A stretch of 53,952 nucleotides of DNA from Anaerolinea sp. (GCA_020723805.1 DYID01000024.1:1-53952); one strand, 5' to 3'. Counted from the first letter of the stretch, positions 9,829 to 18,226 are shown. Translations and numbers: made by a program. The notes: generated from the letters alone by a model not told the origin.

Positions 9829-10184
9829 TTAACCAAGGGGATGTTTATTGGGTGGAGTTGAGCGATCCTCAGGGATCGGAGCCGGGGTATTCGCACCCAG
9901 CCGTTGTGATCCAAAATAACTTATATAATCACAGCAAAATCAATACTGTCATTGTTTGTATGCTGACCTCCAACCTGAAATATTCCAAAATTTCTGGAAA
10001 TGTTTCGCTGGAGAAAGGCGAGGCAAACCTGCCCAAGGCAAGCGTGGTCAATGTTTCTCAAATACTGACAGTAGATAAGATGCAATTGAGCGAGTATATT
10101 GGCACGCTCTCACCAAAGCGCGTGAGCCAGGTTCTGGATGGCATATCCTTGTTCCTTGAACCGCGTGAATTGGACAAGGTGTGA
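9822..10184 (+). CDS. MazF/PemK-family mRNA interferase toxin
   Basis: This 120-residue toxin has the PemK/MazF barrel: INQGDVYWVELSDPQGSEPGYSHPAVVIQ at the N-terminus (GDVYWV and the GxE..HPAVV segments), a mid-protein LTSNLK loop and a closing KASVVNVSQILTVDK region. Family members cut mRNA at short sequence motifs; the motif here cannot be predicted. It is complete and about normal length (110-120), so it is probably active. It is translated with the antitoxin through a 7-bp overlap. Confidence 0.92.
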   Translation: MVINQGDVYWVELSDPQGSEPGYSHPAVVIQNNLYNHSKINTVIVCMLTSNLKYSKISGNVSLEKGEANLPKASVVNVSQILTVDKMQLSEYIGTLSPKRVSQVLDGISLFLEPRELDKV

Positions 10185-10313
10185 CCATCATTTGCTTGCG
10201 AGCGGACATTACACGGTGTTTTCGCGGTTTAACGATAATGACTTTTGGGTCAAAACAGTGGAATTATTCCACTTCACAAAGCGCCGAAAACCAAAGAAAA
10301 TTAACATGTAATG

Positions 10314-10407
10314 TTACGCAGTTTTTCGTAGCGCGACATTTATGTCGCCCGAAAACGCGAGATATCCTTCGGCAGGCTCAGGACAAGAATCTCGCGCCAC
10401 CGTGTAA
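10314..10407. repeat. 94-bp composite palindromic element (copy A)
   Basis: The ends TTACGCAGT and ACCGTGTAA form an imperfect inverted repeat. Inside are the 16-nt palindrome GCGACATTTATGTCGC (10333-10348) and a second stem GCGAGAT (10357-10363)/ATCTCGC (10389-10395) whose loop holds TTCGGCAGGCTCAGGAC. A related copy is at 24309-24399. It fills most of the gap between the toxin gene and etfB. Confidence 0.7.
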
Positions 10408-10478
10408 GGTGAGTTAACACAACAGCCTGAGAAGCGAAACTTGTTTGCCCGGAATCTTACATCCTCAAGGAGGTTCCT

Positions 10479-11249
10479 TTGAAAATCATCGCATGTATCA
10501 AGCAAGTCCCGGACTCGGAGGCGAAAGTGCGCGCCGAGGGCGGGCAGGTGACGTGGGGGGACGCGCCGCTGGTCATCAACCCGTTCGACGAGTACGCCGT
10601 CGAAGGCGCGCTCCAGCAGAAGGAAGCGCACGGGGGGACGGTCACGGCGCTGTGCATCGGACCCGAATCCGCAAAGGAGGCGCTCAAGCACGCGCTTGCC
10701 ATGGGCGCAGATGAAGCCGTTCTCGTCTCGGACCCCGCGCTGAATGAGATTGACTCGCTCGGCGCGGCGCGCGTCCTTGCTGCGGCGATCCAGAAGATTG
10801 GCGGTGCGGATATGGTTGTCTTCGGGCGGCAGACGCTCGATAACGGCTCCGGGCTGACCACCGCACAGACGGCGAGAGTCCTCGGGTGGCCCCTGCTTGG
10901 GCTGGCAGGGCAGATCAAGGTCCAGGATGGAAGCGTAACCATTGAGCGGGTGGTTGAGGAGGGCAGAGTCACCGTCAGCGCAAAGATGCCCGTGGTGTTG
11001 AGCGTCGTCCAGAGCATTGGCGAGCCGCGCTATCCGTCGTTCATGGGCATCCGCAAAGCCTCGAAGGCAAACATCCCGGTCTGGTCGCTGACAGACCTGG
11101 GCATGAGCGCGCCCGCCCCCGTGGTGAAGCGCATCGAGTTGATGAACCCGCCTGTCAACGAAACCAAGATCGAAATGATCACCGGCGAAACGCCCGAAGA
11201 AATTGCCAAAGTGCTCGTGGATAAAATCATCGCGGAGAAGGTGCTATGA
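10479..11249 (+). CDS. etfB: Electron transfer flavoprotein, beta subunit
   Basis: This 256-residue subunit binds AMP and, with EtfA, carries electrons from acyl-CoA dehydrogenases to the quinone pool. It begins with the typical MKIIACIKQVPDSE, then INPFDEYAVEGAL, a GADEAVLVSDP segment and VVFGRQTLDNGSGLT. TTG 10479 is the start, set by AAGGAGG at 10467-10473. It overlaps etfA by 4 bp (ATGA). The acyl-CoA dehydrogenase upstream is a natural electron donor. Confidence 0.96.
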   Translation: MKIIACIKQVPDSEAKVRAEGGQVTWGDAPLVINPFDEYAVEGALQQKEAHGGTVTALCIGPESAKEALKHALAMGADEAVLVSDPALNEIDSLGAARVLAAAIQKIGGADMVVFGRQTLDNGSGLTTAQTARVLGWPLLGLAGQIKVQDGSVTIERVVEEGRVTVSAKMPVVLSVVQSIGEPRYPSFMGIRKASKANIPVWSLTDLGMSAPAPVVKRIELMNPPVNETKIEMITGETPEEIAKVLVDKIIAEKVL

Positions 11250-12259
11250 AAACCTTTGTTTACGTTGATCATTTCAAGGGCGAAATTCAGCCCGCCTCGT
11301 GGGAGGCAATTGGGCTGGGTAAAACACTTGGTTCGGTGAGCGCGGTGGTGTTTGGTTCGGGCGTGGATGCGGTGGCGAAAGCCGCCTTCGAATATGGCGC
11401 CGACGAAGTCTTCGTGGCGGATGACCCGGCTTTGGATGACTTCCGCGCCGAGCCGTATGCCTCCACCCTTTCGGCGCTCGCCTCGGCTCAGACTCCGGAC
11501 CTGATTCTGTTCCCCATCACCGCCCGCACCCGCGAACTCGCCGCGATGAGCGCGGTGGACTTGAACACCGGCGTGTTGACCGACATCTTTGCGCTCGAAG
11601 TGGTGGACGGCGCGCTGGTGGCAACGCGTCCCATCTACGAAGGCAAGGTGCTGGAGAAAACGGTTTGCTCTGCCAAGCCGGTGATGGCGAGCATCCGTCC
11701 GCGCTTCTTCCCCAAGCCGCCGCGAGATACGAGCCGCACCGGGACGCCGATCAAGGTCGAGGTCAAGGGCGATGCGCTGACGACTGTGGAGGGTTATTCC
11801 GCCTCGGAGAGCGCCGTCAATTTGGGCGACGCGCCGGTCATCGTCTCCGGCGGACGGGGCGTCTCGAACAATCCGTCTCTTGTCCCGCCGGCTGGTATGG
11901 ATGAAAAGCAAGCCGAGATTTGGCGCGCCCAACAGGGCTTTGCCCTTTTGGGTGAACTTGCGGCAGTGCTTGGCGGTGCGGTGGGCGCCTCGCGCGCGGC
12001 AGTGGACGGCGGGTACATCCCCTACTCGCATCAGGTTGGGCAGACGGGCAAGGTGGTCACGCCGGACCTCTACATCGCCTGCGGCATCTCCGGCGCGATT
12101 CAGCACCTGGTGGGAATGCGCAACTCGAAGGTGGTCGTTGCCATCAACAAGGACCCCGATGCGCCCATCTTCACGCAGGCACGCTATGGGGTGGTGGGCG
12201 ACTTGTTCCAAATCGTCCCTGCGCTGACGGCGGAGTTCAAGAAGAGGCTGGGGAAGTAG
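11246..12259 (+). CDS. etfA: Electron transfer flavoprotein, alpha subunit
   Basis: This 337-residue FAD-binding partner of EtfB has the conserved C-terminal domain (about 200-335): SGGRGV, GGAVGASRAAVDGG, SHQVGQTGKVV, YIACGISGAIQH and AINKDPDAPIF. Those segments contact FAD and the dehydrogenase. Its ATG overlaps the etfB stop. A heptad array and a bidirectional terminator follow at once, so the transcript is bicistronic. Confidence 0.96.
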   Translation: MKTFVYVDHFKGEIQPASWEAIGLGKTLGSVSAVVFGSGVDAVAKAAFEYGADEVFVADDPALDDFRAEPYASTLSALASAQTPDLILFPITARTRELAAMSAVDLNTGVLTDIFALEVVDGALVATRPIYEGKVLEKTVCSAKPVMASIRPRFFPKPPRDTSRTGTPIKVEVKGDALTTVEGYSASESAVNLGDAPVIVSGGRGVSNNPSLVPPAGMDEKQAEIWRAQQGFALLGELAAVLGGAVGASRAAVDGGYIPYSHQVGQTGKVVTPDLYIACGISGAIQHLVGMRNSKVVVAINKDPDAPIFTQARYGVVGDLFQIVPALTAEFKKRLGK

Positions 12260-12294
12260 TTGGTAATTGGTAATTGGTAAGTGGTAAGTGGAAT
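12260..12294. repeat. Heptad array TTGGTAA
   Basis: Five 7-bp units (TTGGTAA three times, GTGGTAA, GTGGAAT) start immediately after the etfA stop codon. The same family occurs at 19851-19871, 21486-21534 and 22097-22137. Such arrays resemble the short tandemly repeated repetitive sequences of cyanobacteria. Confidence 0.75.
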
Positions 12295-12295
12295 G

Positions 12296-12324
12296 AAAGA
12301 CCTCCTTGCGCAAGGAGGTCTTTT
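12296..12324. terminator. Bidirectional terminator between etfA and the EamA gene
   Basis: AAAGACCTCC and GGAGGTCTTTT are arms of a near-perfect palindrome with a four-base loop and T runs on both strands. It serves convergent genes. Confidence 0.9.
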
Positions 12325-12352
12325 GTTTTCAAAGACTCGGTTCTTTTGTCTT

Positions 12353-13207
12353 TTATAGCGTGAACAGGAGGATTGCCAAAAACGCAAAGGCAATGCCGAG
12401 ATTTTGGATGGGCAGGGTGCGTTCTTTAAGGAAGATGCGTGCCAGTATCACCGTGGCGGCGGGATAGAGCGCTCCCAATACGGCGGCAACGTCAATTCGC
12501 CCGACGTGAGAGGAAAGCACATAGAAACCGTTGCCGGCAATGTCTATGAGACCGTTGAAAACACACAGTCCCCATGTCTCGCGCGGAGGTATGGGAGATT
12601 GACGCATGATGAGGGCAGACAGCCCAAGAACGACAAAGCCGGCGAACCGCGCGGCAGTCAGGGTCCAGAAGAAGGCATTGAGGGTGGCTTTGTGGATGAG
12701 GATAAAGTAGAAGCCAAAGAAAATGCCTGAGAGCAGAGGCAGGACAAGGTTTGCGCGAAGCGAAGCCGCAGTGTCAGACCGTACGGGTCCCTTTGTCGAA
12801 TCGGTTTGCGCAATCAGCCAGACTGCGAGGAAGGCGAATCCGAAGCCAATCAGAGTGGTGGTGGAGGGATGTCCCAGCGTGAGGGTGCCGAAGATCACCG
12901 GGATGACCGCGGCAAACAGGGCGGAGAGCGGCGCGGCAATGGTCATCTGTCCGTCGGCGAGGGCGCGGTAGAGAAAGAGCAAGCCGCCCAGCCCGGTGAG
13001 GCTGGCGAGCGCACCCAGCAGAAGATCGCCGCTGGATGGGATGGGTTCCCTGGTGAGCAAGGCAAGCGCTAGAAAGGGAAGGAAGCCGGCAATTTCTGCC
13101 AGGTAGAGGACGCGCAGCGGACTGGTGCGTTTGGTTGCCAGCCCGCCGATGAAATCTGCCGCGCCCCACGAAAGCGATGAAACAATGCCGTACAGAATGG
13201 AAAGCAA
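12353..13207 (-). CDS. EamA/DMT-superfamily transporter
   Basis: This 284-residue inner-membrane protein has ten hydrophobic segments in two EamA repeats (about 1-135 and 150-284). Repeat landmarks are SLSWGAADFIGG at the start, LYRALADGQMTIAAPLSAL before the midpoint and VGRIDVAAVLGALYPAATVILA near the end. Family members export small metabolites or amino acids; no substrate can be read here. TTG 13207 is taken as start, with AGAGG a few bases upstream; no ATG fits without losing the first helix. Its upstream region is the REP-like tandem array at 13256-13319. Confidence 0.85.
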   Translation of the reverse strand: MLSILYGIVSSLSWGAADFIGGLATKRTSPLRVLYLAEIAGFLPFLALALLTREPIPSSGDLLLGALASLTGLGGLLFLYRALADGQMTIAAPLSALFAAVIPVIFGTLTLGHPSTTTLIGFGFAFLAVWLIAQTDSTKGPVRSDTAASLRANLVLPLLSGIFFGFYFILIHKATLNAFFWTLTAARFAGFVVLGLSALIMRQSPIPPRETWGLCVFNGLIDIAGNGFYVLSSHVGRIDVAAVLGALYPAATVILARIFLKERTLPIQNLGIAFAFLAILLFTL

Positions 13208-13221
13208 AAGACCTCTGGAAT

Positions 13222-13319
13222 GTGGACGTCAGTCCGCGAAGTTTTTCATCACAAAGCGGACTGAAGTGCGGACTGAAGTGCGGACTGAAGTGCGGACTGA
13301 AGTGCGGACTGAAGTCCGC
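13222..13319. repeat. REP-like palindromes with a 12-bp tandem array
   Basis: GCGGACTGAAGT is repeated five times without interruption (13256-13315). The last unit plus CCGC forms the 16-nt palindrome GCGGACTGAAGTCCGC (13304-13319). A degenerate copy, GTGGACGTCAGTCCGC, lies at 13222-13237. The array flanks the 3' side of the RAYT gene, where cognate REP sequences are expected. Confidence 0.85.
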
Positions 13320-13337
13320 GCTCCGATTCCGCTTTTT

Positions 13338-13874
13338 CTAAAATTTATCGTCGTCGAACAAATTCGATATGGGAAATTCCTGAGCGCATTCCTTCATCCA
13401 CATTTCGCCGTTGTCGCTCATGTATTGGCGATAACTGGAAAATAACCAATCCTCAGGCTGTTGAACATACCCATGTTTGACTGGATTGTAATGGATGTAA
13501 TTGAAACGCGTCCAAAAATCGCGTTCGCCCCGAATACAGGTATCCCAGTAACTGTACCAGACAGTTCTGCTGCGTGTGTTATCCAGCGCGTTCAGTTGAT
13601 AGGCGGTGCTCCCGTTGAGGCGCTTCATAAATTTACCGAGATCAAGCCCGTGATTTGGAAGAAAGAGAAAGTGATAATGGTTTGCGAGGATAACCCAAGC
13701 CGCAAGTTTTGCTTTGAACTCCACGATCAATTCCTTGAATGTCTTTACCCACAAGTTGAAATGTGCATCGGAAGTTAAAATGGGCACTCTGTCCACCACC
13801 GATGCCGTGACAAAATACCACGCGTCGTCCACGTAGAGGTGCGGCGGGCGGTGAGGGGAGGTTGACCATTTCAT
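13338..13874 (-). CDS. REP-associated tyrosine transposase (RAYT, Y1/HUH family)
   Basis: This 178-residue single-strand endonuclease of the Y1/TnpA_REP group has the HUH signature in ANHYHFLFLP (H-Y-H). YFVTASVVDR is near the start, YSYWDTCIRGERDFW follows in mid-protein, and FNYIHYNPVKHGYV is the helix that normally carries the catalytic Tyr. Family members act on REP hairpins and seldom carry passengers. The length is normal and the frame intact. REP-like palindromes flank it on both sides (13222-13319 and 13887-13902), all with the triplet GAC. The ribosome site is weak, so expression may be low. Confidence 0.9.
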   Translation of the reverse strand: MKWSTSPHRPPHLYVDDAWYFVTASVVDRVPILTSDAHFNLWVKTFKELIVEFKAKLAAWVILANHYHFLFLPNHGLDLGKFMKRLNGSTAYQLNALDNTRSRTVWYSYWDTCIRGERDFWTRFNYIHYNPVKHGYVQQPEDWLFSSYRQYMSDNGEMWMKECAQEFPISNLFDDDKF

Positions 13875-13886
13875 ACCGTTTATTGT

Positions 13887-13902
13887 GCGGACTTAAGTCC
13901 GC
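13887..13902. repeat. REP palindrome GCGGACTTAAGTCCGC at the 5' side of the RAYT gene
   Basis: This perfect 16-nt palindrome lies 13 bp upstream of the RAYT start codon. Its central TTAA provides the stop codon of the CitE-like lyase gene (13893-13895), whose final residues GMRT are also encoded here. Confidence 0.9.
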
Positions 13903-14777
13903 ATTCCTGATTTCCCGCCCGCTTTTGCCCGCTCCAACACTTTTTGCGCGTTTTTCAAAAGCGGCATGTCAATCATCTTGCCGTCCAGCGCATACGCGCC
14001 CCTGCCTTCTCTTTGACTGGACTCGAACGACTCGACGATTCGTTTGGCGTATGCAATTTCTTCAGCGGATGGAGTGAACGCTTCCTGCACGACCGGGACC
14101 TGATTCGGGTGAATGACCTGTTTCCCGCTGAAGCCGAATCCTGCCCCCTGCTCCGCCTCGCGGCGCAGACCTTCGAGATCGCGGAAGTCAATGTACACCA
14201 TGTCAATTGCCTGCAGGTCGTTTGCCGCGCACGCCGCCACCACCGCCAAACGCGCATACAGCACTTCGGTGGCTTCCTTCGTGCGCCGTGCGCCGACGGA
14301 GGCGGCGTAATCCTCCGCGCCGAAGATGATGGCTTCGAGGCGTTTATCGGCTTCGGCAATTTCCTTGAGGTTCAAAATCCCTTTGGCGGTTTCCACGCCA
14401 ATCAGCAGGCGGATGCCTCCAAGTTTCAGGTTGTTCGCCAGTTCAAAGGACTCGATTTGTTCGCTGACCCATTTCACCTGTTCGGCAGATTCGATCTTCG
14501 GCACGACGATGGTGTCGGGTCTTGCCGCCAGCGCGGAGGCGAGGTCGTCCTTTTCGAAGCCCGAGCCGATGCTGTTGATGCGGATACAGCGCTCCGAAGC
14601 GCCGAAATCCAATTCCTTCATCGCCTGTGCAATGACCGCCCGCGCCTCGGCTTTTTTGTTGAGGGCGGTTCCGTCCTCCAAATCCATGCAGATGCAGTCC
14701 ACGCCGAGGGTGGTTGCTTTTTCGATTTTGCGGCGGTCGTCGCCGGGCATGTAGAGCAGTGCGCGTCGTGAGTGCAT
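13893..14777 (-). CDS. HpcH/HpaI-type CoA-ester lyase (CitE/citramalyl-CoA lyase-like)
   Basis: This 294-residue enzyme of the CitE-like branch cleaves or condenses hydroxyacyl-CoAs, for example citramalyl-CoA or malyl-CoA. Key segments are RALLYMPGDDRR (CoA site), CMDLEDGT, PKIESAEQV, GVETAKG (E129) and FGAEDYAASVG (E155/D156, metal ligands). The Mg-binding and CoA-binding residues all look intact. MaoC and a biotin-dependent carboxylase are upstream in the same operon, so a branched or C5 dicarboxylic acyl-CoA pathway is plausible. The last residues GMRT and the stop codon come from a REP palindrome, so the natural tail was probably replaced. Confidence 0.85.
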   Translation of the reverse strand: MHSRRALLYMPGDDRRKIEKATTLGVDCICMDLEDGTALNKKAEARAVIAQAMKELDFGASERCIRINSIGSGFEKDDLASALAARPDTIVVPKIESAEQVKWVSEQIESFELANNLKLGGIRLLIGVETAKGILNLKEIAEADKRLEAIIFGAEDYAASVGARRTKEATEVLYARLAVVAACAANDLQAIDMVYIDFRDLEGLRREAEQGAGFGFSGKQVIHPNQVPVVQEAFTPSAEEIAYAKRIVESFESSQREGRGAYALDGKMIDMPLLKNAQKVLERAKAGGKSGMRT

Positions 14778-14823
14778 GATTCTCCGTTTTCAAATTTCAA
14801 GTTGGAAGGTTTGAAGGTTTACA

Positions 14824-14880
14824 GGTCGAAAGTCAAAGGTCAAACGTCAGGCTGACTTTAGACATTCGACTTTTGACTTT
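14824..14880. repeat. Inverted heptad array between maoC and the lyase gene
   Basis: Four 7-bp units of GGTCGAA/AGTCAAA type are followed by four in the opposite sense (CTGACTT, TAGACAT, TCGACTT, TTGACTT), so the array can fold into a long hairpin. Its left part is intergenic; its right part encodes the last residues and stop codon of the MaoC protein. Confidence 0.75.
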
Positions 14881-15316
14881 TCAGAAACATCGCCGTCCGT
14901 TCGAACTCGACCACAATTGTACCGTCTGGTTTTTTGCCGCGGCATTTGATCCGCACAATTCCCACATTGGGTCTCGATTTGGATTCGCGCTTCTCGATGA
15001 TTTCGCTTTCGGCATAGATGGTGTCGCCATGAAAGACGGGATTGGGGTGGACGACCTTGTCGTAGCCCAGATTTGCCACAATCGTACCTTCGGTCAGGTC
15101 TGGGACGGTGAGACCGACCACCAGCCCGAACGTGAACACGCCGTTCACCAGCCGCCGACCGAACTCCGTCTTCGAGGCGAAATCCTCGTTGAGGTGAAGG
15201 GGCTGGGTGTTCATCGTCAGCGCGGAGAAGAGGACGTTGTCCATTTCGGTGACGGTGCGCCCGCCGTGTTGGAATTTCATCCCCACTTCGAGTTCGTCAA
15301 AGTATTTTCCGGTCAT
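14858..15316 (-). CDS. MaoC-family acyl-CoA hydratase
   Basis: This 152-residue single hot-dog domain protein would add water to, or remove it from, an enoyl-CoA. The hydratase motif reads TMNTQPLHLNEDFA: the catalytic His is H41, while the usual Asp is N36, as in some mesaconyl- or itaconyl-type hydratases. GRRLVNGVFTFGLVVGL follows. AAAGGAG precedes ATG 15316. With the CitE-like lyase it matches hydratase-lyase pairs that split C5 dicarboxylic CoA esters. The C-terminal residues KSQKSNV come from a heptad array, not from a conserved tail. Confidence 0.88.
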   Translation of the reverse strand: MTGKYFDELEVGMKFQHGGRTVTEMDNVLFSALTMNTQPLHLNEDFASKTEFGRRLVNGVFTFGLVVGLTVPDLTEGTIVANLGYDKVVHPNPVFHGDTIYAESEIIEKRESKSRPNVGIVRIKCRGKKPDGTIVVEFERTAMFLKSQKSNV

Positions 15317-15333
15317 GTGTCTCCTTTATCGAA

Positions 15334-15375
15334 GGTCGAATGTCAAAGGTCAGACCTGCGACTTTTGACTTTCGA
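15334..15375. repeat. Inverted heptad array at the biotin carrier/maoC junction
   Basis: Six 7-bp units, GGTCGAA, TGTCAAA, GGTCAGA, then CCTGCGA, CTTTTGA, CTTTCGA, form an inverted pair of half-arrays. It covers the end of the biotin carrier gene and lies just ahead of the maoC ribosome site. Confidence 0.75.
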
Positions 15376-15865
15376 CGATGATTAAATTTTGCTCTCGTTC
15401 CACGGTTTGCCCAACCTTCACCGCCAGCGATTTCACCACGCCATCCATCGGCGCCTGGATGCGAATCTCCATTTTCATGGCTTCGAGGATGATGAGGGTT
15501 TGTCCCTTCGTCACCGCCTCGCCCTCGCTGACATTCACCGCGCGGATTTGCCCCGGCATGGGGGCGGTCAGTTCGCCGGCGGTGGGATGGTGACCGCTTC
15601 CGCTTCTGCGTGAGGCGGCTTGCTTCGTGAGGACAAAGGTCTGTCCGTTGACGGTGACCCAGCGTTTGGCGCTGTCGGAGGAGATGTAGGCAAGGACGCG
15701 TTTGCCGTCAATGAGCAACTCCAATTTGCCTTGCTCCGTATCCGCGCGCAGGATTTCGACCTCGACGGTCTTATCTCCCAGCGTGACGCGGTGAGATTTA
15801 CCCGATGGGGCGGGAGACAGATCAACGAGGAAGGATTGAGAGTTGCAGCCGAAGGAAAGTTTCAT
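15350..15865 (-). CDS. Biotin carboxyl carrier protein of an acyl-CoA carboxylase
   Basis: This 171-residue protein carries biotin between the carboxylase and transferase subunits. An N-terminal beta-rich part (1-90), like the BT region of carboxylase alpha chains, leads to the biotinyl domain (about 96-165) with LEAMKMEI, K131 being the biotin site. Separate carrier and carboxylase genes mean the alpha subunit is split. The last residues SQKSQV and the stop codon are encoded by a heptad array. It starts 6 bp after the stop codon of the GT87-like gene. Confidence 0.9.
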   Translation of the reverse strand: MKLSFGCNSQSFLVDLSPAPSGKSHRVTLGDKTVEVEILRADTEQGKLELLIDGKRVLAYISSDSAKRWVTVNGQTFVLTKQAASRRSGSGHHPTAGELTAPMPGQIRAVNVSEGEAVTKGQTLIILEAMKMEIRIQAPMDGVVKSLAVKVGQTVEREQNLIIVESQKSQV

Positions 15866-15871
15866 CAGGAA

Positions 15872-16714
15872 TTATCCGTATCCCAAAATGCGAATGACCG
15901 CCACCAGCCACATGCCGATTACAGCCAGGACAAGTTCCACGTCATGGCGCATCAACCCAGCCAGCACACTGACCCAGGAATGATAGGCAAGGTAGGGCGA
16001 GAGGAAAGGTGATGCCGCCATTGCCTGTTCTGCGCGGCGGTTGCGGATAGCGAGCAGCGTCAGGGCAAAACCGATGGGGAAAGCCCAGGGCCACAGGCTG
16101 GCGTTCCACGAGGAATGGAGCAAGTCATTTGACCTGCCGATGGAGGAGGGTCCGAATAGAGCGAGAGAGAGAATCGTTGCAAGCGCGGCAGGGGTAAAGA
16201 CGCGCAGAAGCGATTTCCAGCCGCCGGCGCGCCATGTCTCGACCATCCAAAAAGGGATCATGGCAATGCCCATTTGAGGTTTCATCAACACAAAGAACAA
16301 TCCGATTTGCGGCGGCAGGAAGAAACCCATCAGGACGAGCGCGTCCACGTTCAACATGCGCATTCCATAAACGACCGGCGGGGATAGAAGGAAGGCAATC
16401 AACGCTGTGCGGCTGGCTTTCAATTGTATCGCTGTCAGTGCATACAGAGCGAGGCTGGCGATAAAGTACAGGACGCCGCTGACCCGTTCCGAAAACAACG
16501 CCAGCGGCAGCAGCGGCAGCAGCGTCCAGGGGACATTGCGAAAGGTGGGCGCTGCTTCATAGGGGTTTTTGCCTGCGATGACGGCGCGCGCCGCCGGGTA
16601 ATAGGTCTCGCGCCAATCAATACCTACGGATGTCCACAGGCTGTCGGCGCCAAAATAAAGGAGAATGAGGAGCAGCGCGCCGGCGGCGTATTGGTTGAAT
16701 GCGTTTTTTTTCAT
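15872..16714 (-). CDS. GT87/DUF2029-like membrane protein inside the carboxylase operon
   Basis: This 280-residue protein has about eight to nine hydrophobic segments. After helix 1 it has DWRETYYPAARAVIAGKNPYE and then FRNVPWTLLPLLPL, the family's acidic loop and Pro-rich motif. It is about 100 residues shorter than the paralogue at 8084-9250. ATG 16714 is used; TTG 16720 is an alternative. It separates the biotin carboxylase from its biotin carrier, with gaps of only 18 and 6 bp, so it is probably co-transcribed. No carboxylase role is apparent. Confidence 0.75.
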   Translation of the reverse strand: MKKNAFNQYAAGALLLILLYFGADSLWTSVGIDWRETYYPAARAVIAGKNPYEAAPTFRNVPWTLLPLLPLALFSERVSGVLYFIASLALYALTAIQLKASRTALIAFLLSPPVVYGMRMLNVDALVLMGFFLPPQIGLFFVLMKPQMGIAMIPFWMVETWRAGGWKSLLRVFTPAALATILSLALFGPSSIGRSNDLLHSSWNASLWPWAFPIGFALTLLAIRNRRAEQAMAASPFLSPYLAYHSWVSVLAGLMRHDVELVLAVIGMWLVAVIRILGYG

Positions 16715-16732
16715 CTTCAAGTTCTCGCCTGC

Positions 16733-18226
16733 TCAATTTCTGAAGCCGCTGGGATTTTTCCACGGGCTGTAAGGGTCATGTTCATTTCGATTTTCGATTT
16801 TAGATTGACGATTTACGATTGTGAAATCCGCGAGTGCGGCGGCAACGAGGGATTCAAAAGAGGGAGCGGCGGTTGGTTTCCAGTCGAAGGTGTTTTCCAC
16901 CCAGCGCGTGGAGACTTTTCCGTTTGCGAAATCGGGGTGAGACAACACCGCCTGCATGAAATCCATGTTGGTGACGACACCATGCACGACGAATTCACGC
17001 AGTGCGGTTCGCATCTTTTGAATGGCGGTTTGGCGGTTCTCGGCATGGACAATCAACTTTGCCAGCAAGGGGTCATAGAAATGGGTCACCTCGTCGCCAG
17101 CGCGGAAACCCGAATCGACACGAATGCCGGGCCCGCGCGGTTCGATGTATTGCAGGAGGCGGCCGGTGCTGGGTAAAAATCCGTTGGCGGGGTCTTCGGC
17201 ATAGACGCGGCACTCGATGACGTGTCCGCGCTGGGTGAGTTGTTCCTGCCGATAGGGGAAATGTTCGCCTGCGGCGATGCGGATTTGCCATTGAACGAGG
17301 TCGAGCCCCGTTGTGAGTTCGGTGATGGGGTGCTCCACTTGCAGGCGGGTGTTCATTTCTAGAAAGTAGAAGGTGGAGGAGGCGGGGTCGAAGATAAATT
17401 CAATCGTTCCGGCATTGAAATAATTTACAGCGCGGGCGGCTTTGACGGCGGACTCGCCCATTTGCGTTCGCAGCTCTGGCGTGAGCAAGGGAGAGGGGGT
17501 CTCTTCGATGATTTTTTGGTGGCGGCGCTGGACGGAACATTCGCGCTCGAAGAGATGCACGATGTGTCCGTGTTTGTCGCCGAAGATTTGAAATTCGATG
17601 TGATGCGCGTCCGGGATGTATTTTTCGATGAGCAGGCGGTCATCGCCGAAGGCGTGCAGCGCTTCGCGGCGCGCCGCCTGAATTTCCTCGGGCAGGTTAG
17701 CCGCTTCCCAAACGATGCGCATCCCTTTGCCGCCGCCGCCTGCCGAGGCTTTGACGAGAATCGGATAGCCGATTTCGTCGGCGGCTTTTTCAAACTCCGA
17801 AACGGACTCCAAGCCCTCGGCTCCGGGCACCGTCGGGACGCCTGCTTTTTTCATCCGAATCTTTGCCTCCGCTTTGTCGCCCATGGCGCGGATGGAGTCG
17901 GCGGAGGGACCGATAAAGGTCAGGTTGGCAGATTCGACTGCGGCGGCGAAAGAAGCGTTCTCCGAGAGGAAGCCATAGCCCGGGTGGATGGCGTCGGCTT
18001 GGGAGGAGAGCGCGGCGCGGATGAGGACATCCGCATTCAAATATGATTCCCTGGGCGATGCCGCGCCAATGTGAACCGCTTCATCGGCATATTGAACGTG
18101 AAGCGCGTTTTTGTCGGCATCGGAATAGACGGCGACGGTTTTGATGCCAAGTTCGCGGCAGGCGCGGATGATGCGGACGGCAATCTCGCCGCGGTTGGCA
18201 ATGAGGATTTTGGAGAACATTGTCAC
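16733..18226 (-). CDS. Biotin carboxylase subunit of an acyl-CoA carboxylase
   Basis: This 497-residue ATP-grasp enzyme carboxylates biotin with ATP and bicarbonate. It has [14 protein letters not shown] at the start, the glycine loop in SAGGGGKGM (163-168), [11 protein letters not shown] and [15 protein letters not shown]. It ends before any biotinyl domain; the carrier is encoded separately. GTG 18226 overlaps the carboxyltransferase TGA; ATG 18220 is the alternative start. The C-terminal residues around [13 protein letters not shown] are encoded by five 7-bp repeats (16785-16819) and have no counterpart in the usual family end, so this tail looks recently acquired. Confidence 0.93.
   Translation of the reverse strand: MTMFSKILIANRGEIAVRIIRACRELGIKTVAVYSDADKNALHVQYADEAVHIGAASPRESYLNADVLIRAALSSQADAIHPGYGFLSENASFAAAVESANLTFIGPSADSIRAMGDKAEAKIRMKKAGVPTVPGAEGLESVSEFEKAADEIGYPILVKASAGGGGKGMRIVWEAANLPEEIQAARREALHAFGDDRLLIEKYIPDAHHIEFQIFGDKHGHIVHLFERECSVQRRHQKIIEETPSPLLTPELRTQMGESAVKAARAVNYFNAGTIEFIFDPASSTFYFLEMNTRLQVEHPITELTTGLDLVQWQIRIAAGEHFPYRQEQLTQRGHVIECRVYAEDPANGFLPSTGRLLQYIEPRGPGIRVDSGFRAGDEVTHFYDPLLAKLIVHAENRQTAIQKMRTALREFVVHGVVTNMDFMQAVLSHPDFANGKVSTRWVENTFDWKPTAAPSFESLVAAALADFTIVNRQSKIENRNEHDPYSPWKNPSGFRN
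16785..16819. repeat. Heptad array within the biotin carboxylase coding sequence
   Basis: Five consecutive 7-bp units: TTTCGAT, TTTCGAT, TTTAGAT, TGACGAT, TTACGAT. They encode part of the enzyme's C-terminal tail on the minus strand. Confidence 0.75.

Noticed and set aside
13256-13315. CRISPR-like array
   Set aside because: Repeats are 12 bp, directly adjacent and without spacers; this is a tandem REP array beside a RAYT gene, with no cas genes.
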